Assembly (NCBI RefSeq): GCF_027923905.1
Contig: NZ_AP026966.1
Location: 1 to 64,000 of the forward strand
Length of the DNA stretch: 64,000 nucleotides
Reading direction: 5' to 3'
Source: Massilia varians
GTDB lineage: Bacteria > Pseudomonadota > Gammaproteobacteria > Burkholderiales > Burkholderiaceae_D
Under the pieces are notes generated by a model, which searched no databases, was not told the origin of the DNA, and was given only the letters and a program-made list of their open reading frames with translations. The position numbers and the translations under genes were made by a program. Shown piece by piece: positions 1 through 11,702 of the stretch. The first letter of the stretch is position 1. Every line of letters begins with the position of its first letter.

Positions 1-1398
1 ATGGAAAACTTTTGGCAGACCTGTTCCGCGCAGCTGGAACTCGAGCTGACGCCGCAGCAATACAGTGCGTGGATCAAATCGCTGGTCGTCCTCGATTACG
101 AGGATGGCAAGCTGCGCATCGCCGCGCCGAACCGGTTCAAGCTCGACTGGGTCAAGACCCAGTTCGCCACGCGCATCACCGAGCTCGCCTGCCAGTACTG
201 GGAAGCGCCGGTGGAAGTGCAGTTCGTGCTCGATCCGAAGAACAACCCGGCCAGGAAGCCGGCGGGTCCTGCCGCTGCTGCCGGCGACGGCAGCGCCAGC
301 GGCAACGGCGCCCCGCGCCCTGCCGATCCGGCGCCGAGCCAGGGCAACGTGAACATCGCCAACTCGCCCAAGCGCGAGCAGAGCCGCATCAACACCGACC
401 TGACCTTCGAGAGCTTCGTCACCGGTAAGGCCAACCAGCTGGCGCGCGCCGCCGCGATCCAGGTCGCCAACAACCCGGGCGTGTCGTACAACCCGCTGTT
501 CTTCTACGGCGGCGTCGGCCTCGGTAAGACCCACCTGATCCATGCGATCGGCAACCAGGTCATGGCCGACAACCCGAACGCGCGCATCCGCTACATCCAC
601 GCCGAGCAGTACGTGCGCGACGTCGTCACCGCCTACCAGCGCAAGGGCTTCGACGACTTCAAGCACTACTACCACTCGCTGGACATGCTGCTGATCGACG
701 ATATCCAGTTCTTCGGCGGCAAGAGCCGCACGCAGGAAGAATTCTTCTATGCGTTCGAAGCGCTAATCGCCGCCAAGAAGCAGATCATCATCACCTCGGA
801 TACCTATCCGAAAGAGATCACCGGCATGGACGACCGCCTGATCTCGCGCTTCGACTCCGGCCTGACGGTGGCGATCGAGCCGCCGGAGCTGGAAATGCGC
901 GTGGCGATTCTGCTCAAAAAAGCGCAGTCCGAGAACGTGACCCTGTCGGACGACGTCGCCTTCTTCGTGGCCAAGCACCTGCGCTCCAACGTGCGCGAGC
1001 TGGAAGGCGCGCTGCGCAAGATCCTGGCCTACTCGCGCTTCCACGGCAAGGACATCACCATCGACGTGGTGAAGGAAGCCCTGAAAGACCTGCTGTCGGT
1101 GCAGAACCGCCAGATCTCGGTGGAGAACATCCAGAAGACGGTGGCGGACTTCTTCAACATCAAGGTGGCGGACATGTACTCCAAGCGCCGGCCGGCGAAC
1201 ATCGCCCGTCCGCGCCAGATCGCCATGTACCTGGCCAAGGAGCTGACCCAGAAGAGCCTGCCGGAGATCGGCGAGCTGTTCGGCGGCCGCGACCACACCA
1301 CCGTGCTGCACGCGGTGCGCAAGATCGCCCAGGACCGCCAGAAGAACGCCGAGTGCAACCATGAGCTGCACGTGCTGGAGCAGACGCTGAAAGGTTAA
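1..1398 (+). CDS. dnaA: Chromosomal replication initiator protein DnaA
   Basis: DnaA (465 aa) binds DnaA boxes at oriC, oligomerises with ATP and melts the origin. Domain I (about residues 1-80, start MENFWQTC) is followed by a low-complexity Ala/Pro/Gly linker (about 80-120). The AAA+ domain has Walker [10 protein letters not shown] at 170-178 and Walker [10 protein letters not shown] at 230-238. Domain IV carries the DnaA signature [10 protein letters not shown] at 430-439. Length and domain order are normal for the family. The window opens exactly on the ATG, so promoter and ribosome binding site are not visible and the replicon was probably linearised here. dnaN and gyrB follow on the same strand in the usual order. 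Confidence 0.99.
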   Translation: MENFWQTCSAQLELELTPQQYSAWIKSLVVLDYEDGKLRIAAPNRFKLDWVKTQFATRITELACQYWEAPVEVQFVLDPKNNPARKPAGPAAAAGDGSASGNGAPRPADPAPSQGNVNIANSPKREQSRINTDLTFESFVTGKANQLARAAAIQVANNPGVSYNPLFFYGGVGLGKTHLIHAIGNQVMADNPNARIRYIHAEQYVRDVVTAYQRKGFDDFKHYYHSLDMLLIDDIQFFGGKSRTQEEFFYAFEALIAAKKQIIITSDTYPKEITGMDDRLISRFDSGLTVAIEPPELEMRVAILLKKAQSENVTLSDDVAFFVAKHLRSNVRELEGALRKILAYSRFHGKDITIDVVKEALKDLLSVQNRQISVENIQKTVADFFNIKVADMYSKRRPANIARPRQIAMYLAKELTQKSLPEIGELFGGRDHTTVLHAVRKIAQDRQKNAECNHELHVLEQTLKG

Positions 1399-1401
1399 TA
1401 C

Positions 1402-1511
1402 GTAGGGTGGACGGGTCCTCCCGTCCGCGCGTCCAGCCAGCGGTTGATGAGACGCGATGCGATGATTCGGAAGATAGTTGAACGCGCGGACGGCGGAGCC
1501 GTCCACCCTAC
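1402..1511. repeat. Two-armed REP/BIME-like element, copy A
   Basis: Two inverted arms, each opening with GTAGGGTGG, lie 3 bp past the dnaA stop. The left arm forms the hairpin GGACGGG-tcc-TCCCGTCC. The right arm, on the opposite strand, forms GGACGGC-tcc-GCCGTCC. Both arms continue into a shared CGCGCG and GTTGAA/GTCCA type sequence. The same architecture recurs near 13.4, 56.9 and 63.6 kb with different but self-complementary stems. A conserved GTAG head followed by a hairpin is the hallmark of REP sequences mobilised by RAYT (TnpA-REP) transposases; no RAYT gene is in this window. Confidence 0.8.
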
Positions 1512-1617
1512 AAAAAGCGATTGCCGCCCCAATATCCGGAGAGGTTTGTGTTATCTCCCGGCAATTGGCAAAATAGTGTTAGAGCAACAAATAATTAATA
1601 CTTAACTGAGGATATCT

Positions 1618-2724
1618 ATGCAACTGGTCAAAACCACCCGAGACACGCTTCTCCGGCCACTGCAGATCGTGAGTGGTATTGTCGAGCGTCGGCACACCAT
1701 GCCGATTCTGGCCAATATCCTCATTCGCAAGGACGGCGAAAGCGTCTCGTTCCTCTCGACCGACACCGAAGTCCAGATCACCACGCTCGCCAACATCGGC
1801 TCGGGCGACGACGTGACCGGCACCACGGTGGCGGCGCGCAAGCTGCTGGACATCCTGCGCGCGCTGCCGGAGTCGGGCGATGTCACCATGACCCTGCAGA
1901 ACAAGCGCCTGGCCGTCCAGAGCGGCAAGTCGCGCTTCGCCCTGCAGACCCTGGCCGCGGAAGAATTCCCGACCGTGTCGGTGGCCGACAGCTACAACGC
2001 CAGCGTCACCCTGCCGCAGAAGACGCTGAAGCACCTGTTCAACATGGTGCACTTCGCGATGGCCCAGCAGGACATCCGCTACTACCTGAACGGCCTGCTG
2101 TTGGTGCTGGACGGTAACAATATCATCGCCGTCGCCACCGACGGCCACCGCCTGGCCTTCTGCCAGGTGGCCACCGAGCAGGCCTTCGAGCGCCAGGAAG
2201 TGATCATCCCGCGCAAGACCATCATCGAACTGCAGCGCCTGCTGGAAGAAAGCGATGAGGAGGTGCGCCTGGATATCGCCGCCTCGCAGGTGAAGCTGAC
2301 CTTCGCCGACATCGAGCTGGTCTCGAAGCTGGTCGAGGGCAAGTTCCCTGACTACACCCGCGTGATCCCGAAGGGCTACAAGAACGAGTTCACGATCGGC
2401 CGTGACGAGCTGCTGCGTTCGCTGCAGCGCGCCGCGATCATGACCAGCGACAAGTTCAAGGGCGTGCGCTGCATCATCGAGCCGGGCGTCATGAAGATCA
2501 GCTCGACCAATGCCGACCAGGAAGAAGCGGTCGAAGAACTCGAGATCGACTACGGCGGCGACACCATCGACATCGGTTTCAATGTCACCTACCTGCTCGA
2601 CGTGCTCAACAACCTGAAGTGCGACCAGGTGAACATCGCGCTGGGCGATTCGAACTCGTCGGCGCTGATCTCGATTCCCGACAATGGCGACTTCAAGTAC
2701 GTCGTCATGCCGATGCGGATTTAA
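1618..2724 (+). CDS. dnaN: DNA polymerase III beta subunit (sliding clamp)
   Basis: DnaN (368 aa) is the ring-shaped processivity clamp that tethers polymerase III to DNA and recruits repair factors. The protein starts MQLVKTTRDTLL and contains the clamp-typical stretches RHTMPILANILI and FPDYTRVIP. It ends with the conserved C-terminus YVVMPMRI. Length fits the three-domain bacterial clamp. GAGG lies 7 bp before the ATG. The 219-bp gap from dnaA is largely filled by a REP-like element, so dnaN probably has its own promoter in the AT-rich last 70 bp of the spacer. gyrB follows 79 bp downstream without a clear terminator. Confidence 0.99.
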   Translation: MQLVKTTRDTLLRPLQIVSGIVERRHTMPILANILIRKDGESVSFLSTDTEVQITTLANIGSGDDVTGTTVAARKLLDILRALPESGDVTMTLQNKRLAVQSGKSRFALQTLAAEEFPTVSVADSYNASVTLPQKTLKHLFNMVHFAMAQQDIRYYLNGLLLVLDGNNIIAVATDGHRLAFCQVATEQAFERQEVIIPRKTIIELQRLLEESDEEVRLDIAASQVKLTFADIELVSKLVEGKFPDYTRVIPKGYKNEFTIGRDELLRSLQRAAIMTSDKFKGVRCIIEPGVMKISSTNADQEEAVEELEIDYGGDTIDIGFNVTYLLDVLNNLKCDQVNIALGDSNSSALISIPDNGDFKYVVMPMRI

Positions 2725-2791
2725 GCAGCACCCACGCAGCATTTGGGTTCGGGCGCCGCTTTCGTGGGCGCCTGAATCACCCGTTTTATAG

Positions 2792-5305
<2,514 letters not shown>

Positions 5306-5324
5306 GCGTTCTGCGCTCCAAGCC

Positions 5325-5359
5325 AAAACGGCCTCGTACTTGTACGAGGCCGTTTTTTA
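5325..5359 (+). terminator. Rho-independent terminator after gyrB
   Basis: The stem AAAACGGCCTCGTAC pairs with GTACGAGGCCGTTTT across a very short loop and runs directly into a T tract. It lies 20 bp past the gyrB stop. The A-rich 5' side also lets it act on the opposite strand, where the small gene ending at 5385 converges on gyrB. Confidence 0.93.
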
Positions 5360-5384
5360 TTCCAGCGTCCACTGGTGACGGCGG

Positions 5385-5684
5385 CTACTCGATTTGTTCC
5401 TCGAACTCATTCAGGCGCTTCAGGACCGCCTGGTTCTTGGCATACTTGCGCTTCAACTGCTGGAGCTTCTTGTCCGTGCCAGTGCACAGCTTGCGGATTT
5501 CGCGTTTGACTTCCTGCATGCGCTGCTCGTCTGATGGATCGGGAATCGCACCTCGGAAGTGGTCGCAACCCTCACGCTGTTCTACATACTTGGCGACATC
5601 GGAAGGAAGGCGGGCTTCCGCTGCAGCCGCTGAACCGAGGCCCAAGCAAAGTAGGGCAAGTACCGCCTTCATCGTTAGACGCAT
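5385..5684 (-). CDS. Small exported charged protein, function unknown
   Basis: A 99-residue protein not recognised as a named family. Residues 1-22 (MRLTMKAVLALLCLGLGSAAAA) look like a Sec signal peptide with an Ala-rich cleavage site. The mature part holds two cysteines (within EGCDHF and KLCTGT), which could form a disulfide, and a C-terminal half rich in Lys, Glu and Gln (KKLQQLKRKYAKNQAVLKR) that is predicted helical. The ATG lies 2 bp after the stop of the upstream MFS gene, so the two are likely co-transcribed. Base composition is somewhat lower in GC than the neighbours. Export is an inference from the leader. Confidence 0.75.
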   Translation of the reverse strand: MRLTMKAVLALLCLGLGSAAAAEARLPSDVAKYVEQREGCDHFRGAIPDPSDEQRMQEVKREIRKLCTGTDKKLQQLKRKYAKNQAVLKRLNEFEEQIE

Positions 5685-5686
5685 GG

Positions 5687-6988
5687 CTACGCTCCGGTCT
5701 CTGGCTCCTGCTCTGGAATTGGTCGCACAACGAGGAACTGGTACAACATCGCGCTGAGGAAGGCAATGCCGGCGCCTGCCAGCAAGGCCGGCACGAAGGA
5801 CCAGGCTTGCGCCATATAGCCGGTGAAGATCGGTGCCAATGCGCTGCCGATGAAACCGCCGAAGTTCTGGATCGCGCCCAACGAAGCGATACGGCTGCGC
5901 GGCGCCACGACCGTGACCAGCGACCAGGAACAAGCCGAGGCAGCATTGGCCAGGAAGATGACCACCGAAATACAGGCAATAGCCAAGGTATTGCTCTCGA
6001 CCAGTGCCGCAGGAATCGTGAACGCTACCATGCCAAGCATGGCGATCACGACCGCCGTGCGGCGGCCGGCCAGCACCGATGAGGCACGCTGTGTGATCTG
6101 GTCGGAGGCCCAACCGGCCACCAAAGCGCCGGCGAAGCCGCACAGGAAGGGAATGGTTGCCGCCACGCCGACGTAGGCAAGGTCCATGTTGCGCTCTGTG
6201 CGCAGGTAACCGGGCAGCCAGGTCAGGTAAACCCAATTGAGATAGACCGATCCAAAGAAGCCGAGCAGCATGCCCCAGGTTGCACGGTGCCGGAACAGGG
6301 CGAGCCAAGAGGAGAAGCCCGCTTTCGGCGCCTCTTCCACCCTCTGGCCTTCATCCAGATAAGCCAGCTCCTCCGCGGACATCTGCTCGCGCGCCGGGTC
6401 GCGATACAGCATCACCCAGACGACCGCCGCCACGATGCCGAGTGCGCCGGTAACGAAGAATGCCCAGTGCCAGCTGGTGGCGGCGATCAGGGGCGACAGG
6501 CACAGTGGTGCCAGTGCAAAACCCAATGGGGACGCCGAGTTGTAGATGCCCGTCGGCGTACCGCGTGCCTTGATGGGGAACCAATTGCTCACGACACGCG
6601 CCGCCGCCGGGAACTGTGGCGCCTCGCCGATACCGAGCACGACCCGGGCAAGCACGAACCAGCCGAAGGTCGAGACCAGGCCGCCCGCAGCTTGTGCCAG
6701 CGACCACAGCACCAAGCCCGCGCCGAGCAGCCAGCGCGGGCCAATCTTGTCGACCAGGGCGCCAACAGGGAGCTGGCAAAGCGCATAGCTCCAGGAGAAG
6801 GCCGACAACAGTAAACCCATCTGGCCAAGCGAGAGGCCGAGGTCGGTGCGAATGAATTCATTGGCGACGGCAAGTGTTGCACGGTCGAGGTAGTTAATGA
6901 CGCCAGTAACGACCAGGAGGACCAGTGCGATGTTCTGACGGCGACGGATGCGTGGAGGTGTAACTCCATAGGAAGGGGAAGCATTCAT
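5687..6988 (-). CDS. MFS transporter, ACS (anion:cation symporter) type
   Basis: A 433-residue, twelve-helix major facilitator. After a basic N-terminus (PPRIRRRQN) comes the ACS-type first helix with GVINYLDRATLAVAN, and the loop 2-3 motif GALVDKIGPRWLLGAG is the MFS signature. ARVVSNWFPIKARGTPTGIYN matches the hexuronate/glucarate/galactonate transporter subfamily (ExuT/GudP-like). The likely substrate is a sugar acid or other organic anion taken up with protons, but no catabolic genes sit beside it, so the substrate stays open. A 168-bp spacer separates it from the divergent HNH gene. The small exported protein follows 2 bp downstream. Confidence 0.9.
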   Translation of the reverse strand: MNASPSYGVTPPRIRRRQNIALVLLVVTGVINYLDRATLAVANEFIRTDLGLSLGQMGLLLSAFSWSYALCQLPVGALVDKIGPRWLLGAGLVLWSLAQAAGGLVSTFGWFVLARVVLGIGEAPQFPAAARVVSNWFPIKARGTPTGIYNSASPLGFALAPLCLSPLIAATSWHWAFFVTGALGIVAAVVWVMLYRDPAREQMSAEELAYLDEGQRVEEAPKAGFSSWLALFRHRATWGMLLGFFGSVYLNWVYLTWLPGYLRTERNMDLAYVGVAATIPFLCGFAGALVAGWASDQITQRASSVLAGRRTAVVIAMLGMVAFTIPAALVESNTLAIACISVVIFLANAASACSWSLVTVVAPRSRIASLGAIQNFGGFIGSALAPIFTGYMAQAWSFVPALLAGAGIAFLSAMLYQFLVVRPIPEQEPETGA

Positions 6989-7500
6989 CCCGTGATGCTA
7001 CCAACGAATATTGATCTGGCGAAAGGAATTTTCATTCAGAAAACTTTGGCCAGGTTCGCCGACACAATCGCGCAGAACGCGTTCTCGATATTGTTGATGA
7101 GATATTGAACAAGACGTAGACTATGTCAATCAACGATCCCATCAATCTGAGTCCACGTGCCATCCCGACCAAAAGACACGATTCCGTGGAGCGATGACGA
7201 ACTCGGAGCGGCCATCAAGGCTTACCTGTCCATGCTCCACAAGGAGCTGGCTGGGATTGCCTACAACAAGGCTGCGGTGAACCGTGATCTCCGTGCTGAC
7301 GCATTAGCTGCACGCACCGAAGGCTCCGTCGAGTTCCGAATGCAGAACATCTCCGCTGCGTTGTACGAGCTAAAAATGCCCTATATCGTCGGCTATAAGC
7401 CAGCTCGTAATATCGGTTCGGATGTCAAAGAAAAGATGAGCGCCTTGCTGAGTGCCTATGGTGTCGAATCGCTGGAGCCTTATGTGCCGACAGCCGACAT

Positions 7501-7508
7501 CAATTCGC
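7501..7508. repeat. Target site duplication of IS256-family element, left copy
   Basis: CAATTCGC directly precedes the left terminal inverted repeat and is repeated exactly at 8873-8880. Eight base pairs is the usual duplication for IS256-family insertion. Confidence 0.92.
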
Positions 7509-8872
7509 GAGCCTGTCAGTATTTCTGTGTGGAACGGGGTCATGAAATAATCTCGAAAGGACTGTTCCATGACCGAAGTGATGACCACCAAAAAGCCCAA
7601 GAAACAGAAAGCCGCATACCCATTCCCGGTCGAGCTGATCGACCAGTTGCTCGCCCAGGTCGAGAACAAGGACGCCGAATCGATCCTCGGTGAAGCTGGC
7701 CTGGCCGGACAGCTCAAGAAGATGCTGGCCGAGCGCATGCTGTCGGCCGAGCTGAGCCATCACCTGGCCAGCGAGGGCGAAGGCAGCAAGAATCACCGTA
7801 ACGGCAGCAGTCCGAAGAAGGTGCTGACACCGGGCGGCGAACTCCATCTGGACATTCCACGTGATCGCCTGTCGAGCTTCGAGCCCAAGCTGGTGGCCAA
7901 GCACCAGCGCCGGATGACGGGCTTTGACGATCACGTCATCAGCATGTACGCGCGCGGCATGAGCGTGCGCGAAATCCAGGGGCATTTGTTGGAGCTGTAC
8001 GGTACCGACGTCTCGCCAGACCTGATCTCGACCATCACCGACGAGGTTCTCGAAGAGGTCAATCAATGGCAGCAGCGGCCACTCGAAGCGATGTACCCGA
8101 TCGTCTATTTCGACGCGCTGCGCCTGAAAATCCGGGACGAAGGCACCGTCAAGAACAAGGCCGTCTACCTGGCCTTGGGCATTCGTGCCGATGGCCGCAA
8201 GGAGGTGCTGGGCCTGTGGATCGAGCAAACGGAAGGAGCCAAGTTTTGGCTGAAGGTTTTCAACGAACTGAAGAACCGAGGACTGGAGGACATCCTGATC
8301 GCCGTCGTCGACGGCCTGCGCGGCTTCCCTGAGGCCATCGAGGCGGTATACCCGCAAGCGCAGATTCAGACCTGCATCGTACACCTGATTCGCAACTCGA
8401 CAACGCTGGCAGCGTGGAAGGACCGCAAGGAGCTGGCGGCGGCCCTGAAGCCCGTCTACCAGGCTGCCAATGCTGACTTGGCTGAAGCGGCGCTTGACGC
8501 GTTCGCGGCCGGGCCATGGGGCACCAGATTTCCGACGGTGGCAGCGATGTGGCGCCGCCAGTGGCAGCAGGTAATTCCCTTCTTCGCCTATCCGCCGGAA
8601 GTGCGCACCATCATCTACACGACCAATGCCATCGAGAGCTTGCATATGCGCCTGCGAAAGATCGTCAAGAACCGCGGCCACTTCCCCAGCGACGAAGCAG
8701 CAACCAAATTGTTGTTTCTGGCCTTGCGCAATATCGAGAAAGATTGGAAGATGCCGCAGCGTACCTGGAAACAGGCTGCCAATCAGTTCGCCATTATGTT
8801 CGGCGAGCGCTTCACGAACGCAATTACCTAACTACGAATTCTGGCCCCGCACACAGAATTTCTGACAGGTCC
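7509..8872 (+). mobile_element. Complete IS256-family insertion sequence, 1364 bp
   Basis: The ends are imperfect inverted repeats: left GAGCCTGTCAGTATTTCTGT, and right, read on the opposite strand, GGACCTGTCAGAAATTCTGT. Perfect 8-bp direct repeats CAATTCGC flank the element at 7501-7508 and 8873-8880. One transposase gene fills the interior. Intact gene, matching ends and an undecayed duplication point to recent insertion and possible activity. It splits an HNH endonuclease gene. No passenger genes are present. Confidence 0.95.
7569..8831 (+). CDS. IS256-family transposase
   Basis: A full-length, 420-residue DDE transposase that moves the surrounding element by a copy-out mechanism typical of IS256 (family knowledge). 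Family-specific stretches include GMSVREIQGHLLELYG, the catalytic-region YPIVYFDALRLKIRDEG, IAVVDGLRGFPEAI and TTNAIESLHMRLRK. AAAGGA lies 8 bp before the ATG. There is no frameshift or stop, so the enzyme should be functional. The gene starts 60 bp inside the left end of the IS and finishes 41 bp before its right end. Confidence 0.97.
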   Translation: MTEVMTTKKPKKQKAAYPFPVELIDQLLAQVENKDAESILGEAGLAGQLKKMLAERMLSAELSHHLASEGEGSKNHRNGSSPKKVLTPGGELHLDIPRDRLSSFEPKLVAKHQRRMTGFDDHVISMYARGMSVREIQGHLLELYGTDVSPDLISTITDEVLEEVNQWQQRPLEAMYPIVYFDALRLKIRDEGTVKNKAVYLALGIRADGRKEVLGLWIEQTEGAKFWLKVFNELKNRGLEDILIAVVDGLRGFPEAIEAVYPQAQIQTCIVHLIRNSTTLAAWKDRKELAAALKPVYQAANADLAEAALDAFAAGPWGTRFPTVAAMWRRQWQQVIPFFAYPPEVRTIIYTTNAIESLHMRLRKIVKNRGHFPSDEAATKLLFLALRNIEKDWKMPQRTWKQAANQFAIMFGERFTNAIT

Positions 8873-8880
8873 CAATTCGC
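8873..8880. repeat. Target site duplication of IS256-family element, right copy
   Basis: CAATTCGC, identical to 7501-7508, directly follows the right terminal inverted repeat. Removing the IS and one copy restores the HNH reading frame. Confidence 0.92.
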
Positions 8881-9294
8881 TTTCGGCGCGTGTTTCCGAA
8901 CTAAGACAACGACACTTGGGCGCCATTCCACGTGGGGCGATCACTCCTGGTGTGAATACCTCGACCGTCACGACATTCGTGCGCGATCCCGCGGTCAAGG
9001 CATGGGTTCTCCAAGCAGCTAACGGCCACTGCGAAGCTTGCGGCAGCCCAGCGCCATTTATCGGAACCGATGGCTTGCCATATCTCGAAGTCCACCACGT
9101 CATGCCGTTGTCGAGTCACGGTTCGGATAGGACGACAAACGCTGTTGCGCTTTGTCCAAACTGCCACCGCCGCTGTCATCATTCGATGGATCGGGATGAA
9201 TTCAGAATCATGCTATATGAGCGAATTCCACGCCTGATTCTCGAGGTTCCCGAACCACATGACCATGCCGCCGCAGAGCCAATGCCTTCGGAAG

Positions 9295-9861
9295 TCAATT
9301 CGGCTCTTTCGCAAGCAATGCCATCGTCCTCCGGCTGACCACCTCGCCTGCCACCATGAACACACCCTCGCCCGTGTAATGCACGGTCTCGGGATGTTTC
9401 GGCGTCTTCGCCGCCCGCGCTGCGACCACTTCCCAGATGAAGAAGTTGTACTTGTCCACCAGGCTGTCGTCATGCAGCCGGCAAGCGAAGTGGGCGTGAC
9501 ATTCTCGAATGGCCGGTGCAGCAACGCCCTCCACCGCCTCTGGCGTCAAGCCGAAACGCTCAAACTTGTCGACCTCGCTGCCAGACGTGGTGCCGATCCC
9601 CACCACCGCATCCAGCAGCGCCGTGGTCGGCAGGTTGATGACGCACTCGCGGTTTTGCCGCACCATCTCGAAGCTATGGTTGCTTGATGCGATCACGCAG
9701 CCCACCAGGGAGGGAGAGAACTCCATCACGATGTGCCAGCCCATGGTCATGATGTTGCGCCGGCCTTCCCAGCATGAGCTGACGAGCACGATCGGTCCCG
9801 GCTCCAAATAACGGCGGATCTTTTCCAGCGGGACATCCTGTTTCGTATAGGTCCGTGCCAT
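9295..9861 (-). CDS. Flavin reductase family (FMN-binding split-barrel) protein
   Basis: A 188-residue protein starting MARTYTKQDVPLEKIRRYLEPGPIVLVSS; an upstream in-frame start would add 13 residues with no support. NIMTMGWH, the flavin-reductase-like TxxxxxxxxxP pattern and ECVINLPTTALLDAVVGIG place it in the flavin_reductase domain family, which reduces or binds FMN using NAD(P)H. The C-terminal part has CHAHFACRLHDDSLVDKYNFFIWEV, also typical. Its 3' end overlaps the end of the disrupted HNH gene. The partner monooxygenase, if any, is not nearby. Confidence 0.88.
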   Translation of the reverse strand: MARTYTKQDVPLEKIRRYLEPGPIVLVSSCWEGRRNIMTMGWHIVMEFSPSLVGCVIASSNHSFEMVRQNRECVINLPTTALLDAVVGIGTTSGSEVDKFERFGLTPEAVEGVAAPAIRECHAHFACRLHDDSLVDKYNFFIWEVVAARAAKTPKHPETVHYTGEGVFMVAGEVVSRRTMALLAKEPN

Positions 9862-9957
9862 GCTCGTCCTCGCGTACGTTTGCCTGCGGCAACCCGGCAT
9901 TTCAGGGCTGAGTTGCTATAGTAAGACGTATCAGATATCAGCCGGAGCACAACCAAA

Positions 9958-10500
9958 ATGCGACTTCTTCGCCAAGCCGCCATCATCCTCGGAGGAACTT
10001 TGGTTTCCACAATCGCCATCGCCGCGCCCGAACAGCAGGCCGCGGCCTTCATGAATATCTACTCGACGCACTGCCTGAAGTACCTGCACGACTTCGACGG
10101 CCTGCGCAAGCAGCTATCAAGCTTCCCCCAGCTGCCCGCCGAGGCCGCGGCCGTGTTCCTGCAGGGCGCCAAGGGCAATGCCTGGTCGGTGCCGAGCCAG
10201 CACGGCCAGTTCATCATGGTCGTCCATTCGGACAAGAACCTGTGCGCGCTGTACGCCAAGACGGTGCCGGCCGCGACGGTGCAGGCGATGTTCGAAAAGA
10301 CGGTGGGCAAGGCGCCCGAGCCTTTCCGCAGCGAGCGCAAGCGCAATACCTCGGAAAAGGGGCCGGACGGCGTCAAGAGCACCGTCGCCTATGAATGGAG
10401 CACGGACAAGTCGCCGCGCAAGCCGCTGTTCGCGCTCACCACCACCACCAGCAAGAACAGCGTGGCACAGGGCGTCGCCACCGCGGCGATCGGCCACTAA
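9958..10500 (+). CDS. Secreted protein resembling the NMCC_0638 family
   Basis: A 180-residue protein with a clear Sec signal peptide (MRLLRQAAIILGGTLVSTIAIA, cleavage before APEQ). The mature region has THCLKYLHDFDGLRKQL, VPSQHGQFIMVVHSDKNLCALYAK and a C-terminal part with VKSTVAYEWST. Two cysteines in the mature chain may pair. The pattern (cysteine near the mature N-terminus, central CALY, late Tyr-Trp segment) resembles proteins catalogued as NMCC_0638-type lipoproteins or exported proteins, whose function is unknown; I hold this loosely. It converges on the NHL lipoprotein with a 24-bp gap. Confidence 0.75.
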   Translation: MRLLRQAAIILGGTLVSTIAIAAPEQQAAAFMNIYSTHCLKYLHDFDGLRKQLSSFPQLPAEAAAVFLQGAKGNAWSVPSQHGQFIMVVHSDKNLCALYAKTVPAATVQAMFEKTVGKAPEPFRSERKRNTSEKGPDGVKSTVAYEWSTDKSPRKPLFALTTTTSKNSVAQGVATAAIGH

Positions 10501-10524
10501 AGCGCTTGCGGCGGCGCTGCCCGC

Positions 10525-11619
10525 TTACGGCACCTTGATCTTGATCACGGCGTTGCCCGAGGTCAGGTACAGGTTGCCCTTGCCGTCGTTGGTGATGCCC
10601 CGGATCGGCGCCAGGCTGCCCGGCAGGCTCCCTGCCTGCAGCGTGCCGTTGCGCGCGGTGCCGGCGATGGTGCTCACCACGCCCTCCGGCGTGATTCTCC
10701 GCACCAGGTTGTTGACCGCGTCGGCCGCGTAGACGTTGCCCTGCGGGTCGACCGTCAGCGCCACCACTTCCTCGAAGGTCGCCGCCGTCCCGGTGCCGTT
10801 GGCCGCGCCGCGCCCGTTCGGTGCGCCCGCCAGCGGGGTCAACACGTTGGCGTTGACGGTGGTGGGATTGAAGGTACGGCTGATCCTGCGCTGCAGGTCG
10901 AACACGTAGACGTTGTTGTTGCTGTCGACCGCCACGCCGCGCGCTTCCGCGGTGCGCGTGCCGATCAGGTCCTGGGCCACGTCAATGCCTTCCAGCATGC
11001 CCGTCGCGCCGGCGACGATGCGCCGCGTGCTGACGCCGTTCGTCACCAGGAGGTGGTCGCGCGCGTCGGCCGCGATCCCTTTCGGGACGAGCACCGGCAT
11101 GCTGCCCGCGGTGACATTGCTGCCCACCGGGATGGTCGCCACCGTCGCCACCTGGCCGGCGCTGCTGATGCTGCGGATGCGCATCTCGTCCGTGACGTAC
11201 AGGGTGCCGCTGCTGTTGATCGCCAGCGCCAGCGGCTGGAGGAAGCGTGCGCGGTCGCCGGGGCCGTCGACGTACTGGCTGGCGCGCACGGCGCCGGCCA
11301 GGGTGGTGACGGCGCCGGCCGGGGTGATCTTGCGGATGGTGTCGTTGCCGGTGTCGGCCACGTACACGTTGCCGGCGGCGTCGATGGCGATGCCGGTGGG
11401 CTTGTCGAAGCGCGCAGCTTCGCCGGTGGCGTTGGTGCTGCCTGCATCGAGGGCGCTGCCGGCGAAGATGCTGATGGCGGCCTGCGCGGGCGGCTGCTTG
11501 TCATCGTCCTTGTCCTTGGGCGGATGGTCGCCGCAGGCGGCCAGCAAGAGCATCAGTGCCGACGCTCCCAGTACCTTCACGCGCATGCGCGCCCTCTTTG
11601 CCACCGCCGGTCGCTTCAT
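10525..11619 (-). CDS. NHL-repeat lipoprotein (beta-propeller)
   Basis: A 364-residue exported protein. The start at 11619 is supported by GGAG 8 bp upstream; MRVKV at 11586 is an alternative. A basic N-terminus and hydrophobic stretch lead to the lipobox LLAAC, followed by an Asp/Lys-rich linker. The rest is made of repeated units of the form PTGIAIDAAGNVYVADTGNDTI and ITPAGAVTTLAG, which are NHL repeats expected to fold into a six-bladed propeller. Such proteins usually act in ligand or protein binding at the envelope; no catalytic residues can be assigned. It stands alone between convergent and tandem genes. Confidence 0.87.
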   Translation of the reverse strand: MKRPAVAKRARMRVKVLGASALMLLLAACGDHPPKDKDDDKQPPAQAAISIFAGSALDAGSTNATGEAARFDKPTGIAIDAAGNVYVADTGNDTIRKITPAGAVTTLAGAVRASQYVDGPGDRARFLQPLALAINSSGTLYVTDEMRIRSISSAGQVATVATIPVGSNVTAGSMPVLVPKGIAADARDHLLVTNGVSTRRIVAGATGMLEGIDVAQDLIGTRTAEARGVAVDSNNNVYVFDLQRRISRTFNPTTVNANVLTPLAGAPNGRGAANGTGTAATFEEVVALTVDPQGNVYAADAVNNLVRRITPEGVVSTIAGTARNGTLQAGSLPGSLAPIRGITNDGKGNLYLTSGNAVIKIKVP

Positions 11620-11702
11620 CGTCGTCTCCAGGATTCGATGAGCAAAATGCTAGCACGGTACTTGCACCGAGACGCGTCGAATCTTCATGCGGCCCGCATG
11701 AA

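Larger units (their letters stand above)
7157..9338 (+). pseudogene. HNH endonuclease gene interrupted by an IS256-family element
   Basis: The 5' part (7157-7508) and 3' part (8881-9338) join in frame when the insertion sequence and one copy of its 8-bp target duplication are removed, giving about 269 residues. The N-terminal domain has IPWSDDELGAAIKAY and RMQNISAALYEL, seen in predicted McrA-like restriction endonucleases. The C-terminal HNH domain has paired cysteines CEAC and CPNC with LEVHHVMPLSSHG and NAVALCPNCHRRCHH. Translation begins at GTG 7157 because an in-frame TGA sits at 7148. As found, the reading frame runs into the IS and stops at 7693. The 3' end overlaps the convergent flavin reductase by 44 bp. 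The host role was probably restriction of foreign or modified DNA; this is inference from the family. Confidence 0.88.

Noticed and set aside
1399..1617. oriC between dnaA and dnaN
   Set aside because: No run of DnaA boxes (TTATCCACA-like) was found; the spacer is mostly a REP-like element. The origin may lie upstream of dnaA, outside the window.
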